A stretch of 64,000 nt of DNA from the NCBI GenBank assembly GCA_024178355.1, contig JAMZNZ010000002.1, positions 98,501 through 162,500 of the forward strand, read 5' to 3'. Source of the stretch: Maricaulaceae bacterium EIL42A08. GTDB lineage: Bacteria; Pseudomonadota; Alphaproteobacteria; Caulobacterales; Maricaulaceae. Each line of letters begins with the position of its first letter. Position 1 is the first letter of the stretch. Below the pieces are notes generated by a model that saw only the letters and a list, made by a program, of their open reading frames with translations, searched no databases and was not told the DNA's origin. Made by a program: the position numbers and the translations under genes. Positions 55,298-63,752 of this stretch are shown piece after piece.

Positions 55298-55367
55298 TGT
55301 TCGCAAGAGCGCGCCAGCCATGCTATCGAGGGGCCAATCAGTGTTGATCAGGTCGAGGAGGATGATC

Positions 55368-55724
55368 ATGGCAACGCGCAGCGCAACCTATTCAGAGTTC
55401 TGGCCCTACTATCTGCGTGAGCATGCAGAGCCGGGTACTCGCTACATGCACTACGCCGGGACGGTGATCGCCACCAGCGTACTGCTCCTGGCGCTCATGT
55501 CGCAGACGTGGTGGCTGCTGATCTTCTTCCCGCTGGCTGGTTATGGATTCGCGTGGGTGAGCCATGCCTTTATCGAACGCAACAAGCCCGCGACCTTTAT
55601 TCATCCGGTCTGGTCGCTGATCAGCGACTACCGCATGACGTTCCTGGCGTTCACTGGGCAGTTGAAGCCGCACCTGAAAGCAGCCGGTGTCACCGATCAC
55701 CCGCATGCGAGTGCTGCTGAATAA
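55368..55724 (+). CDS. DUF962 / Mpo1-like membrane protein
   Basis: 118 residues from ATG 55368 behind GGAGG. YYLREHAEPGTRYMHYAGTV with its EH...R..H pattern and the later SHAFIERNKPATFIHPVWSL are the Mpo1/DUF962 signatures (conserved His metal ligands, two membrane spans). Yeast Mpo1 is an iron-dependent dioxygenase that alpha-oxidises 2-hydroxy fatty acids; whether the bacterial form does the same is inference. Confidence 0.82.
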   Translation: MATRSATYSEFWPYYLREHAEPGTRYMHYAGTVIATSVLLLALMSQTWWLLIFFPLAGYGFAWVSHAFIERNKPATFIHPVWSLISDYRMTFLAFTGQLKPHLKAAGVTDHPHASAAE

Positions 55725-55748
55725 AGCTGGCTGTTTTGGGGGGACTTC

Positions 55749-55822
55749 TGGAGGCGCCACCCGGAATCGAACCGGGGTACACGGATTTGCAATCCGCTGC
55801 GTCACCACTCCGCCATGGCGCC
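55749..55822 (-). tRNA. tRNA-Cys (GCA)
   Basis: Complete cloverleaf on the minus strand: acceptor GGCGCCA/TGGCGCC, anticodon loop ATTGCAAAT centred on GCA, T-loop TTCGATT, discriminator T and encoded CCA. 74 nt, typical for tRNA-Cys. Confidence 0.97.
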
Positions 55823-56047
55823 GCCGAAGAAGTCAGACGCGAAGTCTTATATAAATCAGGCAGACACCGCAACGCGCTTCATCGCCTGTGATGCAGCGCC
55901 ACGAACCTGGTGCGGCAGCGGGCAGCCTGCGGCGAAGCGCATCGGGGCGCTTAACTGCCTTGCAGGACAAGCCAACGCAGCGATATAAGCCCGCATCAAC
56001 GAGAGGGCTTAACGTCCTCATGGATCAAAAAGAGCGAACTTGCTGCC

Positions 56048-56704
56048 ATGACCGATTACTCCGTTGCCCGCCTTGCCATGGTCAACAGCCAGATCCGACC
56101 GTCGGACGTGACGGATCACCGGATCCAGGACGCGATGGGTGAAATCCCGCGCGAGATGTTCGTGCCGAAGTCCCAGTCCGCAAAGGCTTACGCCGATACC
56201 GAGATCAAGCTTTCGGATGCGCGCACCATGCTGCGCCCGGTACACCTGGCCAAGCTGATTCAAGCCGCCGACATTCGCCCCACCGATGTGGTGCTCGATA
56301 TTGCGTTTGGGCGCGGCTACACCATGGCGGTGCTTTCGCGTCTTGCTGAAACCGTTGTGGGTCTTGAGCAGGACGGCGAGGGCTTTGCCACCAAGGCCGG
56401 CGATCGACTGGCGCAGATCGGTGCCAATAATGCGGTGGTCGTTGAAGGCGACCTGGAGGCTGGCGTTCCTGGTCAGGGTCCATTTGATGTCATCTTCGTT
56501 GACGGTGCGGTCGCGAGGGCGCGCGACGCCTGGTTTGACCAGCTGGCCGAAGGCGGACGGCTTGCTGTGATTGAGCGCGACGGAGCGGTTGGCCGGGCGC
56601 GTATTTACACCAAGGCTCGCGGTCATATTGGTGAGCGCGCTGTGTTTGATGCAGCGCCGCCCTATCTGGCAGGCTTCGAGCCTGAAGGTGGTTTCGTCTT
56701 TTAA
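56048..56704 (+). CDS. pcm: Protein-L-isoaspartate O-methyltransferase
   Basis: 218 residues, class I SAM methyltransferase. VNSQIRPSDVTDHRIQDAMG at the start, VPREMFV-like IPREMFVP, and the SAM motif DVVLDIAFGRGYTMAVLSRL. The family usually has VLEIGTGSGYQ; here DIAFGRGY, so the glycine loop is slightly divergent. It repairs isoaspartyl damage. Pcm-tolC-popZ order is as in related stalked bacteria. Confidence 0.9.
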   Translation: MTDYSVARLAMVNSQIRPSDVTDHRIQDAMGEIPREMFVPKSQSAKAYADTEIKLSDARTMLRPVHLAKLIQAADIRPTDVVLDIAFGRGYTMAVLSRLAETVVGLEQDGEGFATKAGDRLAQIGANNAVVVEGDLEAGVPGQGPFDVIFVDGAVARARDAWFDQLAEGGRLAVIERDGAVGRARIYTKARGHIGERAVFDAAPPYLAGFEPEGGFVF

Positions 56705-56735
56705 GGGTAACACCCTGAGGAGAAACTGCACGATG

Positions 56736-56764
56736 ACCAAAAGTGAACGCTGTTCACTTTTGGT
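56736..56764. promoter_or_regulatory. Perfect 13-bp inverted repeat between pcm and tolC
   Basis: ACCAAAAGTGAAC-GCT-GTTCACTTTTGGT (56736-56748 with 56752-56764). The even, long perfect palindrome with a 3-base centre looks like an operator (TetR-type size) for tolC; an RNA hairpin acting as a pcm terminator is an alternative, but no T-run follows. Confidence 0.6.
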
Positions 56765-56843
56765 GTTTGGCTCTATATGTATTGAAAACGCCGCCGGGCG
56801 TTGCGCGAGCGGTGCGCAATCGGGCGAGCGATAGAGGTTGGTC

Positions 56844-58196
56844 ATGAAGTCGACACTGCGCACCGTTTTGCTGGCGGCTGTTCTTGCAACTCCTTTAACG
56901 GCCGTGGCTCATGCCCAGTCGCTAGAGGAGACCCTGGTGTCGGCCTACCAGACCAACCCGACGCTGGCCGCTCAGCGCGCTCGTCTTCGCCAGGCTGAAG
57001 AAGGCTATTATCAGGCCCGTGCCGCACGCTTGCCGTCGGCTGCCGCGAGCGCCGACGTCAGTGAAAGCGAGCGCTGGGGCGGCGGTTTCTTCAACAATCC
57101 CCAAGGCTCGGTTGGCTACGGCGTAAACGTCAGTCAGTCGATCTATCGCGGCGGTCGCACCAGCGGTGCCATTAACGCGGCGATTGCCCGTATTGAAGCG
57201 AGCCGGGCGCAGCTTCGCTCCACCGAACAGTCAATCCTGATCGATGCCGTGGCTGCCCATGCTGAAGTCGTGCGCGACCAGCAGGTGGTGGGCATCCGCT
57301 CCAACAATGTGGATGTGCTAGCCGAACAGCTTCGCGCAGCCCGTGATCGCTTTGAAGTGGGTGAGATCACCCGAACCGACGTGGCGCAGGCCGAGGCGCG
57401 CTTGTCCGGCGCGCGTGCGCAGTTGTCGGCCGCACAGGCTGCACTGGCGGCGTCGCGTGCCCGCTATGCCCGTGTTGCCGGTGTTGAGGTGACTGAACCG
57501 CAGGCCGCAGAGGCAGCACCGGCTGTTCCTGAAAACCTTGGCGACGCCCTGGAAACCGCGCTGAATGCGAATCCTGACCTGCAGGCGGCTGGATTTAATG
57601 AGCGCGCAGCCGAGCTGGGTGTGCAGGTGGCTCGCGGCAGTCTTCGCCCGGATGTCAGCTTGTCTGCTCGGGCCAATGAGAGCCGCGCATCTGATTTTTC
57701 AGGCCAGGCCGTGGGCTCCGCGAGCGTGACCGCAAACGTCTCGGTGCCGATCTTTACTGGTGGACTGAACCGCTCCCGGGTTCGCGAAGCGCTGGCCTCA
57801 GCCGATGAAGCGCGCCTGTCCAGCGTCAATATTCGTCGTCAGGTGATCGAAGGCGTGACCAATGCCTGGAATAACTACCTGGCCGCTCAGGCCGTGATCG
57901 AATCGAGCCGCCAGGCGGTTCGCGCCAACGAGATCGCTTTTGAGGGTGTGGAGCAGGAGGCTTTTGTGGGCCTGCGAACCACGCTCGACGTATTGAACGC
58001 GGAGCAGGAATTGCTCAACTCGCGCCTCGAGCTGGTGCGGGCTGAACGCGATTTCACGGTTGCGAGCTACGCGGTGCTGCAGTCGATGGGGCTTCTAGGT
58101 CCTGACACCCTCCAGCTGCCGGTTGATTCGCAAGGTTCGAACGACGTCTTCACTCCGCGAAACGGCCTGGATGTAGACCTGACGCCCTGGAATTAA
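56844..58196 (+). CDS. tolC: TolC-family outer-membrane efflux channel
   Basis: 450 residues from ATG 56844. Signal peptide to about residue 28 (AHAQS), then two repeated coiled-coil halves typical of TolC: LEETLVSAYQTNPTLAAQRA and YYQARAARLPS, GYGVNVSQSIYRGGRTSGAI in the first, and LGDALETALNANPDLQAAGF, SVPIFTGGLNRSRVREA in the second. Forms the trimeric exit duct for type I secretion or efflux. A palindromic operator-like site lies 80 bases upstream. Confidence 0.95.
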   Translation: MKSTLRTVLLAAVLATPLTAVAHAQSLEETLVSAYQTNPTLAAQRARLRQAEEGYYQARAARLPSAAASADVSESERWGGGFFNNPQGSVGYGVNVSQSIYRGGRTSGAINAAIARIEASRAQLRSTEQSILIDAVAAHAEVVRDQQVVGIRSNNVDVLAEQLRAARDRFEVGEITRTDVAQAEARLSGARAQLSAAQAALAASRARYARVAGVEVTEPQAAEAAPAVPENLGDALETALNANPDLQAAGFNERAAELGVQVARGSLRPDVSLSARANESRASDFSGQAVGSASVTANVSVPIFTGGLNRSRVREALASADEARLSSVNIRRQVIEGVTNAWNNYLAAQAVIESSRQAVRANEIAFEGVEQEAFVGLRTTLDVLNAEQELLNSRLELVRAERDFTVASYAVLQSMGLLGPDTLQLPVDSQGSNDVFTPRNGLDVDLTPWN

Positions 58197-58307
58197 CCCT
58201 TCAGGCAGACAAAAGCGTGAAAAACCGCTTGTCGCGCTGGACATAGCTTGCCGCGCGCCCTTAGTTTTATGGTCTACCGTTACCCCCTCGACGGACAAGG
58301 ATGACCC

Positions 58308-58907
58308 ATGGCTCAGGAAAACGCCGAACAAGAACCGACAATGGAGGAAATTCTCGCCTCCATCCGGCGCATCATCAACGAAGACGAAGAAGAAGCGCCA
58401 GCGGAATCGGCCGCTGAGCCCGAACCGGCTCCTGAAATCGAGCCGGAGCCCGAACCTGAACCGGAGCCAGAACCCGAAGCGGTTGCTGAGCCGGAACCAG
58501 AGCCCGAACCCGAACCCGAGCCCGAGCCGGTGTTCGAAGAAGAAGAGGCTCTGGAGCTTACTGAGCTCGTTGATGAAGAGCCTGCTCCGGAGCCTGAGCC
58601 CGAACCAGAACCAGTTGCGGCAGCGGACGATCTCATGATCGTTGACCGTGAGGATGAGTTCGAGGCTGAATCGGCTGAGGATGACGAATCGCTCGTTGAC
58701 CCGGCTTCGGCCACAGCTGCGGCTGGCATGTTCGCGGCGCTTTCTGAGAACCTGCGTGTCTCGGCCCAGCAGGGCCAGACGCTGGAAGACATCGTTCGCG
58801 AACTGATGCGCCCGATGCTCAAGCAGTGGCTTGATGACAATCTTCCCTCCATCGTGGAAGAGAAAGTCCAGGCTGAGGTGGAGCGTATTGCGCGCCGCAG
58901 CCGCTAG
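58308..58907 (+). CDS. popZ: Polar organising protein PopZ (DUF2497)
   Basis: 199 residues. An N-terminal helix ([20 protein letters not shown]) for partner binding, a long acidic proline-rich spacer of PE repeats (about 33-110), and a C-terminal oligomerisation region ([20 protein letters not shown], then [18 protein letters not shown]). PopZ self-assembles into a polar matrix that anchors the ParB-parS centromere and cell-cycle kinases. The coding DNA is strongly repetitive (GAGCCGGAA-type), giving long spurious frames on the other strand. Confidence 0.95.
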   Translation: MAQENAEQEPTMEEILASIRRIINEDEEEAPAESAAEPEPAPEIEPEPEPEPEPEPEAVAEPEPEPEPEPEPEPVFEEEEALELTELVDEEPAPEPEPEPEPVAAADDLMIVDREDEFEAESAEDDESLVDPASATAAAGMFAALSENLRVSAQQGQTLEDIVRELMRPMLKQWLDDNLPSIVEEKVQAEVERIARRSR

Positions 58908-58934
58908 GCCGTGATGCCAGGATTGATACAAAAG

Positions 58935-58964
58935 ACGGGCGTTGCTGTGGCAGCGCCCGTTTTG
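58935..58964 (+). terminator. Rho-independent terminator after popZ
   Basis: An 11-bp stem with one mismatch or wobble (58935-58945 with 58950-58960, loop TGTG) followed by TTTGATT, 27 bases after the popZ stop. Confidence 0.75.
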
Positions 58965-58978
58965 ATTCGGGGGTGAGG

Positions 58979-59941
58979 ATGAAACAGCTCGATGAAGCTT
59001 GGACGGACATGGAGCCCTGGCTCACCGAGCTGGAGGCGCGGCGCCAGAAATCACTGGGGCGTTTCTATCTGTCGATCCCGATCGCCATTGTTGCAGCAAT
59101 TCTGGTCGGGGTTTTCATTGGTCTGACCCCGATTCCCGGCCCGTTCATTGCGATCTCGGCGATATTGGCTGCCGCCGGTGTTCTGACGCTTGGTTTTGCG
59201 CCGCTCCAAAGCCTGAAGAAAGAGCTCAAGCTGGGGCTCAATCACAGGCTAGCGCAGGTCTTTGGCCTGACCTACAGCGAAAAGCCGTACGCTCCGGCGC
59301 GTTTTGACAGCTTCCGAGACCACGGACTGATTCCCTCACACCAAAAGCGCAAGTTCGAGGATCACTTCTCCGGAACCGCGCATGGCGCGGATTTCGAGCT
59401 TTATGAGGCCGAACTTAAGCAGAAGCGCCGCTCCAAGAACCGCACCTACTACGTGACGGTGTTTCGCGGTGTGCTGATCCGCATCAACTTCCCGCGCACG
59501 GTGGAAGGGGTGACGCTCGTCACCCGCGATAAAGGCATCTTCAATGCGTTCGAGGGCTGGGCGACCAAGACTTTCGGGCGCGCCGGACGCAAGCTGGAAC
59601 GAATCGGCCTGGTTGATCCGACCTTTGAAAAGCTTTTCGAGGTTTATGGCACGGACCAGGTGATGGCCCGTTATCTGCTGACACCCAGCTTCATGGAGCG
59701 CCTGCTGGATCTGGAAAAGCTGTTGTCCGGCAAGAATGTCCGCTGCGTCTTCGACGAATCGCTGGGTGAGGGGGCTCAGAAGGGCGAACTTCTGATCGCC
59801 GCTGAAACCGGAAACCTGTTTGAAGGCGGCTCCATATTCACCCCGCTTGACCAGAAAGGGCGTATCGAAACGCTCCATGGCGAGATCAAGCTGATTGAAG
59901 ACACAATCCAGACGGTGCTGGAGCCCGCGACCGAGCGGTAG
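58979..59941 (+). CDS. DUF3137 membrane protein
   Basis: 320 residues from ATG 58979; a GTG two codons earlier is possible. Two adjacent membrane spans (about 28-65), then a beta-rich cytoplasmic domain containing HFSGTAHGADFELYEAELKQ and YYVTVFRGVLIRINFPR, the DUF3137 core. Function unknown. It lies downstream of the popZ terminator in the place where valS is found in Caulobacter. Confidence 0.85.
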   Translation: MKQLDEAWTDMEPWLTELEARRQKSLGRFYLSIPIAIVAAILVGVFIGLTPIPGPFIAISAILAAAGVLTLGFAPLQSLKKELKLGLNHRLAQVFGLTYSEKPYAPARFDSFRDHGLIPSHQKRKFEDHFSGTAHGADFELYEAELKQKRRSKNRTYYVTVFRGVLIRINFPRTVEGVTLVTRDKGIFNAFEGWATKTFGRAGRKLERIGLVDPTFEKLFEVYGTDQVMARYLLTPSFMERLLDLEKLLSGKNVRCVFDESLGEGAQKGELLIAAETGNLFEGGSIFTPLDQKGRIETLHGEIKLIEDTIQTVLEPATER

Positions 59942-60007
59942 CGCGTCTTTGTTTTCAAGCGCTTATTTCGTTCCTGGCAGAAGCTAAGATCCATAGGCCG
60001 CATGGGC

Positions 60008-60023
60008 CCCAGCTTCCGCTGGG
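60008..60023. repeat. Short hairpin between DUF3137 gene and xthA
   Basis: A 6-bp stem CCCAGC/GCTGGG with a TTCC tetraloop in the spacer between convergent genes. Could be part of a terminator or a dispersed repeat. Confidence 0.4.
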
Positions 60024-60040
60024 AAAGAGGGTGTAAAAGG

Positions 60041-60838
60041 TTACAGAGCAAACCGCCCGATGATCGGGGTGTGATCCGACGCCTTCTCTTTACCCCGTGG
60101 GCCTTTATCAATTTCAACGGCCTCGAGGGTATCAGCAGCTTGCGGGCTCAACAGCAGGTGATCGATTCGGATGCCGTTGTTTTTTGGCCAGGCCCCGGCC
60201 TGATAATCCCAGAAGGTGTACTGGTGGCCGCGGCCATCAATCTGTTCAAAGGCTTCGGTATAGCCCAGCCACTTGATGGCGCTGAAAGCCGCGCGGCTTT
60301 GCGGACGGATCAGGGCGTCGCCTTCCCAGGCGGCCGCGTCATGCACATCGTCATCGCGGGGAATGATGTTGTAGTCGCCGGCCAGAATCACAGGCTCCTC
60401 AAAGCTCAACAGCGCTTCGGCGCGGTTGCGCAGGCGCTCCATCCAGGCAAGCTTGTAGTCGTATTTTGGACCCGGTGCCGGGTTGCCATTGGGCAGATAG
60501 ATCGAAGCCACGCGGACCGGGCCGGTGTCCGCGCTGATCACCGCTTCGATATAGCGTGCTTGCTCATCTTCATCGTCGCCGGGCAGGGCGCGTAGGGCGA
60601 CTTCCTCAATCGGCTTTTTGGAGAGCAGGGCGACTCCATTATAGCTTTTCTGGCCCACCGTCTCGACATTATAGCCAAGCTCTTCGATCTCCAGGCGCGG
60701 GAAAGCGTCGTCCACCGTCTTGATCTCCTGCAGGCAGGCAATATCGGGTGAAGCTTCCTTCAGCCACTCGATAACATTGGGCAGGCGGGCCTTGATGGAG
60801 TTGACGTTCCAGGACGCGATGGACAAGCTCATAAGCAT
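60041..60838 (-). CDS. xthA: Exodeoxyribonuclease III
   Basis: 265 residues; ATG 60832 two codons inside is an equally good start (MSLSIASWNVNSIKARLPNV). Metal and catalytic motifs: ASWNVNSIK, CLQEIKTVD, LAGDYNIIPRDDD and the final SDHTPIIGRF (Asp-His pair). AP endonuclease and 3'-5' exonuclease in base-excision repair. It is divergent from a small membrane protein gene. Confidence 0.95.
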   Translation of the reverse strand: MLMSLSIASWNVNSIKARLPNVIEWLKEASPDIACLQEIKTVDDAFPRLEIEELGYNVETVGQKSYNGVALLSKKPIEEVALRALPGDDEDEQARYIEAVISADTGPVRVASIYLPNGNPAPGPKYDYKLAWMERLRNRAEALLSFEEPVILAGDYNIIPRDDDVHDAAAWEGDALIRPQSRAAFSAIKWLGYTEAFEQIDGRGHQYTFWDYQAGAWPKNNGIRIDHLLLSPQAADTLEAVEIDKGPRGKEKASDHTPIIGRFAL

Positions 60839-60858
60839 AACCTTCGAGGGGATGGGGG

Positions 60859-61242
60859 ATGCGCGATATGTCTGACGACACTCAAACGCGACGATACACG
60901 GTCTGGACCGTGATTCTAATGCTGCTTTGGACGCTTCTGGCAGTGGGGATCGGTTATCTGGGGCTTGGTCTGTACCTGACCAACATGATGACCTTCGCCA
61001 ATGACCTGAATGCCGAGCCGACCAATCATGTCGCCTGGGCGGCGTTTTTATTCCTTTCAGCCGGGCCGGTCATGGCGGGGATCGGAATCATTCTGGGCTG
61101 GTTGAGCTTCATCTTTTTCCGCGCACCGCGCACCGGCGTGAAGCTGGTTTTCTTCTTCCCGGTGATCTGGGCGGTCGGCGTTCTGGTCTTCCTGGCAGTG
61201 GTCAGCACCGTGTGCCAGGGCGAGTTTACCTGCGGGGTTTGA
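60859..61242 (+). CDS. Small three-span membrane protein with C-terminal Cys pair
   Basis: 127 residues; start at ATG 60859 behind GAGGGGATGG. Hydrophobic spans at about 18-40, 58-85 and 98-118, ending STVCQGEFTCGV, i.e. C-x-G-x3-C. The next gene encodes a similar-sized membrane protein that also ends in C-x-G-x2-C. No family recognised. Confidence 0.7.
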   Translation: MRDMSDDTQTRRYTVWTVILMLLWTLLAVGIGYLGLGLYLTNMMTFANDLNAEPTNHVAWAAFLFLSAGPVMAGIGIILGWLSFIFFRAPRTGVKLVFFFPVIWAVGVLVFLAVVSTVCQGEFTCGV

Positions 61243-61262
61243 CCTCGCTGCAATTTAGATTG

Positions 61263-61628
61263 ATGACGCCCATGTCAGCACCAAAGAAGCCGTCATCCGA
61301 CAAAGGAGTTAGCTATGACGTTGACGCTGCGGGTCGCTTCCTCGTTATGCTCTTGCTGACCGCGCTTTCGATCTATGCCCTGTTGCAGAGCCTTTTCGTG
61401 GGAACGGTCAGTGGCATCGCCAATGGGTTAAGCTCTGATAATTCAATTGCCCTAGCTCAGGTTAGCTTTTGGGCTGGTATTGTTGGGCCGGTCGTTGGCT
61501 GGACGCTGTATATCTTCACCAAGTACAGATCTCAGGCGATGAGAACGTTCGCTTTGATCGTAGGAACTGGCACCCTGCCTTTGCTTATCAAGTTTGTCTG
61601 GTGTGGCGGGTTAAGCTGTAGCGCCTAG
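61263..61628 (+). CDS. Small three-span membrane protein, second of a pair
   Basis: 121 residues from ATG 61263 (alternative ATG 61272; neither has a strong ribosome site). Three hydrophobic spans and a C-terminus VWCGGLSCSA (C-x-G-x2-C), echoing the preceding gene. The two may be diverged tandem duplicates. Its stop overlaps the stop of the convergent hfaD. Confidence 0.65.
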   Translation: MTPMSAPKKPSSDKGVSYDVDAAGRFLVMLLLTALSIYALLQSLFVGTVSGIANGLSSDNSIALAQVSFWAGIVGPVVGWTLYIFTKYRSQAMRTFALIVGTGTLPLLIKFVWCGGLSCSA

Positions 61629-62845
61629 CCCCCACTCCTCGTGGAAAACGTTGCCGCATTGCCAATGGCGGTTGAGGTCGAGGTCACTGCGCCCACATAG
61701 CCGGAATGATTGGCAGTGACCCGGCTGTTCACCGTGCCCGAATTGACCTGACTGAAGTTTCCGCCCAGCGAGACCGGACATTCAGAACAGATATAAGCGC
61801 TGTGGGCATTGCCCATGGCCGAGGCCGACAGGGCGGTCCCCATGCCGCCACCGGCACCCTCATTGAAGTTCACCAGCGCGCTGACGGTTCCGGTATTGGA
61901 TTGTGCCACACCAGAATAGCCGTCTGCACCAATAACAGAGGTGAGCGAGCTGTTGCCAACCGCGTTCGCGCTGCCGACAGCAAGGCCGTTATTGTAGGTG
62001 CCAAGATCCAGATTGGTGATCGCACGCACATTGCCAGAGTTGCTCTGGCTGCCGCGAATCTCGCCGTACCCGTAGTCGTTAAACAGCGTGGCGGTGTTGC
62101 CCGCCGCCTGACTGGCGCTCACGGCACCATAATCGGCGGTGCCGACGGTCGTGCTCGCGCGTGCTGTGACATCACCGGACTGGGTCTGATCGATTTCGGC
62201 TGGGGCAAATCCTCCGCCGGTGACCATGGCGCTGTTGCCTGCTGCGGTGACGCCTTGAGCAACCGTCTCAATCTCCGCGTCGCCAGCCTCCAGCCGGGCC
62301 ACCGCCTCGGTAGCGCCTGCACTGTTTTGGGACAGGGTGACGTCGCGATCGCCATAGGTGGAGACCTCAACCGCATTCATGGTCGCGCTTGCGCCCTGAA
62401 CGGTGTGACCGCCATAGGTGGAGATTCGCAGGTCCGACAGAGCTCTGGTGCGCGCGCTAGCACCCGCAGTCTGTGCCATATCAAGAGTCGCATTGGCATC
62501 GCCGCGCACGGTCAGGGCGTTGCCCTGTGCCGACGCGTTGGAGGTCACATAGGACCAGGCATTGTCGATCGCGACGCTGGACGTCGCGCGCGCCGTGCCG
62601 TCCAACACCTGCTGGCCGTACACGCCGGTCCAGTTGGTAATGAGACCTGTGGCCGAGTTCGCCTGCGCGAACGCGCTGGTGACCACGGTTTCAGCCTGCT
62701 GTGCGGTAATGGCTTCCGATGCGGTGTTCGACCCGTCGTTGGACTGGTCGAGGTCCACCCTATCGGTAGGTTCCGCGAAGCTGGCTGCGGATGTCAGCGT
62801 CGCGACGCTCGTGGCCGCGATCAACACTCGTGCGAGCCTGGACAT
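61625..62845 (-). CDS. hfaD: Holdfast anchoring protein HfaD
   Basis: 406 residues from ATG 62845, which has GGAGG seven bases upstream; the longer frame to 62974 overlaps hfaB and is rejected. Signal peptide (ATLTSAASFA), then a long Ala/Ser/Asn/Gly-rich beta region with scattered Q-x-N-x-G units (SQSNSGNVRAITN, SQVNSGTVNSRVT). HfaD is an outer-surface part of the anchor that ties holdfast polysaccharide to the stalk tip. The hfaA-hfaB-hfaD order confirms it. Its first 86 bases overlap the end of hfaB. Confidence 0.82.
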   Translation of the reverse strand: MSRLARVLIAATSVATLTSAASFAEPTDRVDLDQSNDGSNTASEAITAQQAETVVTSAFAQANSATGLITNWTGVYGQQVLDGTARATSSVAIDNAWSYVTSNASAQGNALTVRGDANATLDMAQTAGASARTRALSDLRISTYGGHTVQGASATMNAVEVSTYGDRDVTLSQNSAGATEAVARLEAGDAEIETVAQGVTAAGNSAMVTGGGFAPAEIDQTQSGDVTARASTTVGTADYGAVSASQAAGNTATLFNDYGYGEIRGSQSNSGNVRAITNLDLGTYNNGLAVGSANAVGNSSLTSVIGADGYSGVAQSNTGTVSALVNFNEGAGGGMGTALSASAMGNAHSAYICSECPVSLGGNFSQVNSGTVNSRVTANHSGYVGAVTSTSTAIGNAATFSTRSGG

Positions 62846-63752
62846 AAGGAGCCTCCGATTGGGCATAGGTGGTGTATGGCTGGACGCCGCCGGTGATGTT
62901 TGATCCACCGATCGGGTCGTCAAAGGCACAGGTCTGTTCTGGCGTAACGCCATAAAGCTGCGCAGAAATCTCAAGGACAGCGCGCTCGATCACGCTGCGC
63001 ACGGCCAATTGGACCGGCTCCAGCGAGCGGCCGCCAGCGGATACGTCAACAACGGCATCACCAAAGAAGGCGAACACGCCCGCTGACAACTCGCGGCCAA
63101 TGATCTGCTTTTGGTAGCTGACCACATCGACCACTTCGAGCGTGCGCGAATCGATGAGACGCAGGTCGAGACCCACATTCATCACATACATACGCCGCGA
63201 AAAGAGGGCGGATGGATCTGAGTCGACGCTGTCTCCAGCAAAGGCATCCTGTCCGTTGGACCGGATATTGGCGTTGAGCTCGGTAATGCCACCGACCAGA
63301 TAATAGTCAGACCCTGGGATCGAGCCGGCATAGATCTGGCGGAAGCCCTGATCCTCGCTGGCGTCCTCGATCAGCTGGTTATTTGTGTAGCGCAGCTCAA
63401 GCTCGGCCACCGACGTATCGAAACGCTCCACCAGACGCGCGCCGGACTTGGCAAAAGCGCTCATGGCCATCAGGGCGGCCCCCTGGGTCACGCGCGTTCC
63501 GCCTTCCGGGGCGATCTGGCCTGTGTAGTCGGCAATGCGACCCACCGCGATTCGCGGGGCGGCCTGACCTTGCGTGCGGGCATGGGCAGCCATGCACACC
63601 AGCGCGTCAGAGTAGGGGGGCGGATTGGGTGTTACCGGTGCGCCGCCCGTTGGCGTCGCGTACAGACCGTCCGATCCAGAATTCGACGTCGCACAGGCAG
63701 CTACGCTGAAGCAGGTGACCGCCGCGGCCAGAAGCGTCTTGAGTTTAGTCAT
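62760..63752 (-). CDS. hfaB: Holdfast anchoring protein HfaB (CsgG-family lipoprotein)
   Basis: 330 residues from ATG 63752 (MTKLKTLLAAAVTCFSVAAC), a lipoprotein signal. The CsgG-like domain contains RIAVGRIADYTGQIAPEGGT, VTQGAALMAMSAFAKSGARL and YYLVGGITELNANIRS. HfaB forms the outer-membrane secretion/stability pore for HfaA and HfaD. Its C-terminal tail reads into hfaD (86-base overlap), and its start overlaps the hfaA stop by eight bases, so all three are tightly coupled. Confidence 0.9.
   Translation of the reverse strand: MTKLKTLLAAAVTCFSVAACATSNSGSDGLYATPTGGAPVTPNPPPYSDALVCMAAHARTQGQAAPRIAVGRIADYTGQIAPEGGTRVTQGAALMAMSAFAKSGARLVERFDTSVAELELRYTNNQLIEDASEDQGFRQIYAGSIPGSDYYLVGGITELNANIRSNGQDAFAGDSVDSDPSALFSRRMYVMNVGLDLRLIDSRTLEVVDVVSYQKQIIGRELSAGVFAFFGDAVVDVSAGGRSLEPVQLAVRSVIERAVLEISAQLYGVTPEQTCAFDDPIGGSNITGGVQPYTTYAQSEAPYVQARTSVDRGHERRDADIRSQLRGTYR

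Larger units (their letters stand above)
55059..55367. other. 309-base spacer between tRNA-Asn and the DUF962 gene
   Basis: No protein gene seen. The central part carries the candidate small RNA on the minus strand (about 55164-55265), ended by a strong intrinsic terminator. The plus-strand end near 55350 carries the GAGGAGGATG ribosome site of the DUF962 gene. Confidence 0.6.

Noticed and set aside
55392..55808. Minus-strand frame across the DUF962 gene and tRNA-Cys
   Set aside because: Runs through a tRNA gene and lies antisense to a recognisable protein.
58095..58931. Long minus-strand frame opposite popZ rich in F, G, R and L
   Set aside because: It is the antisense reading of the popZ PE-repeat DNA; no ribosome site, no family pattern, and popZ is clear on the other strand.
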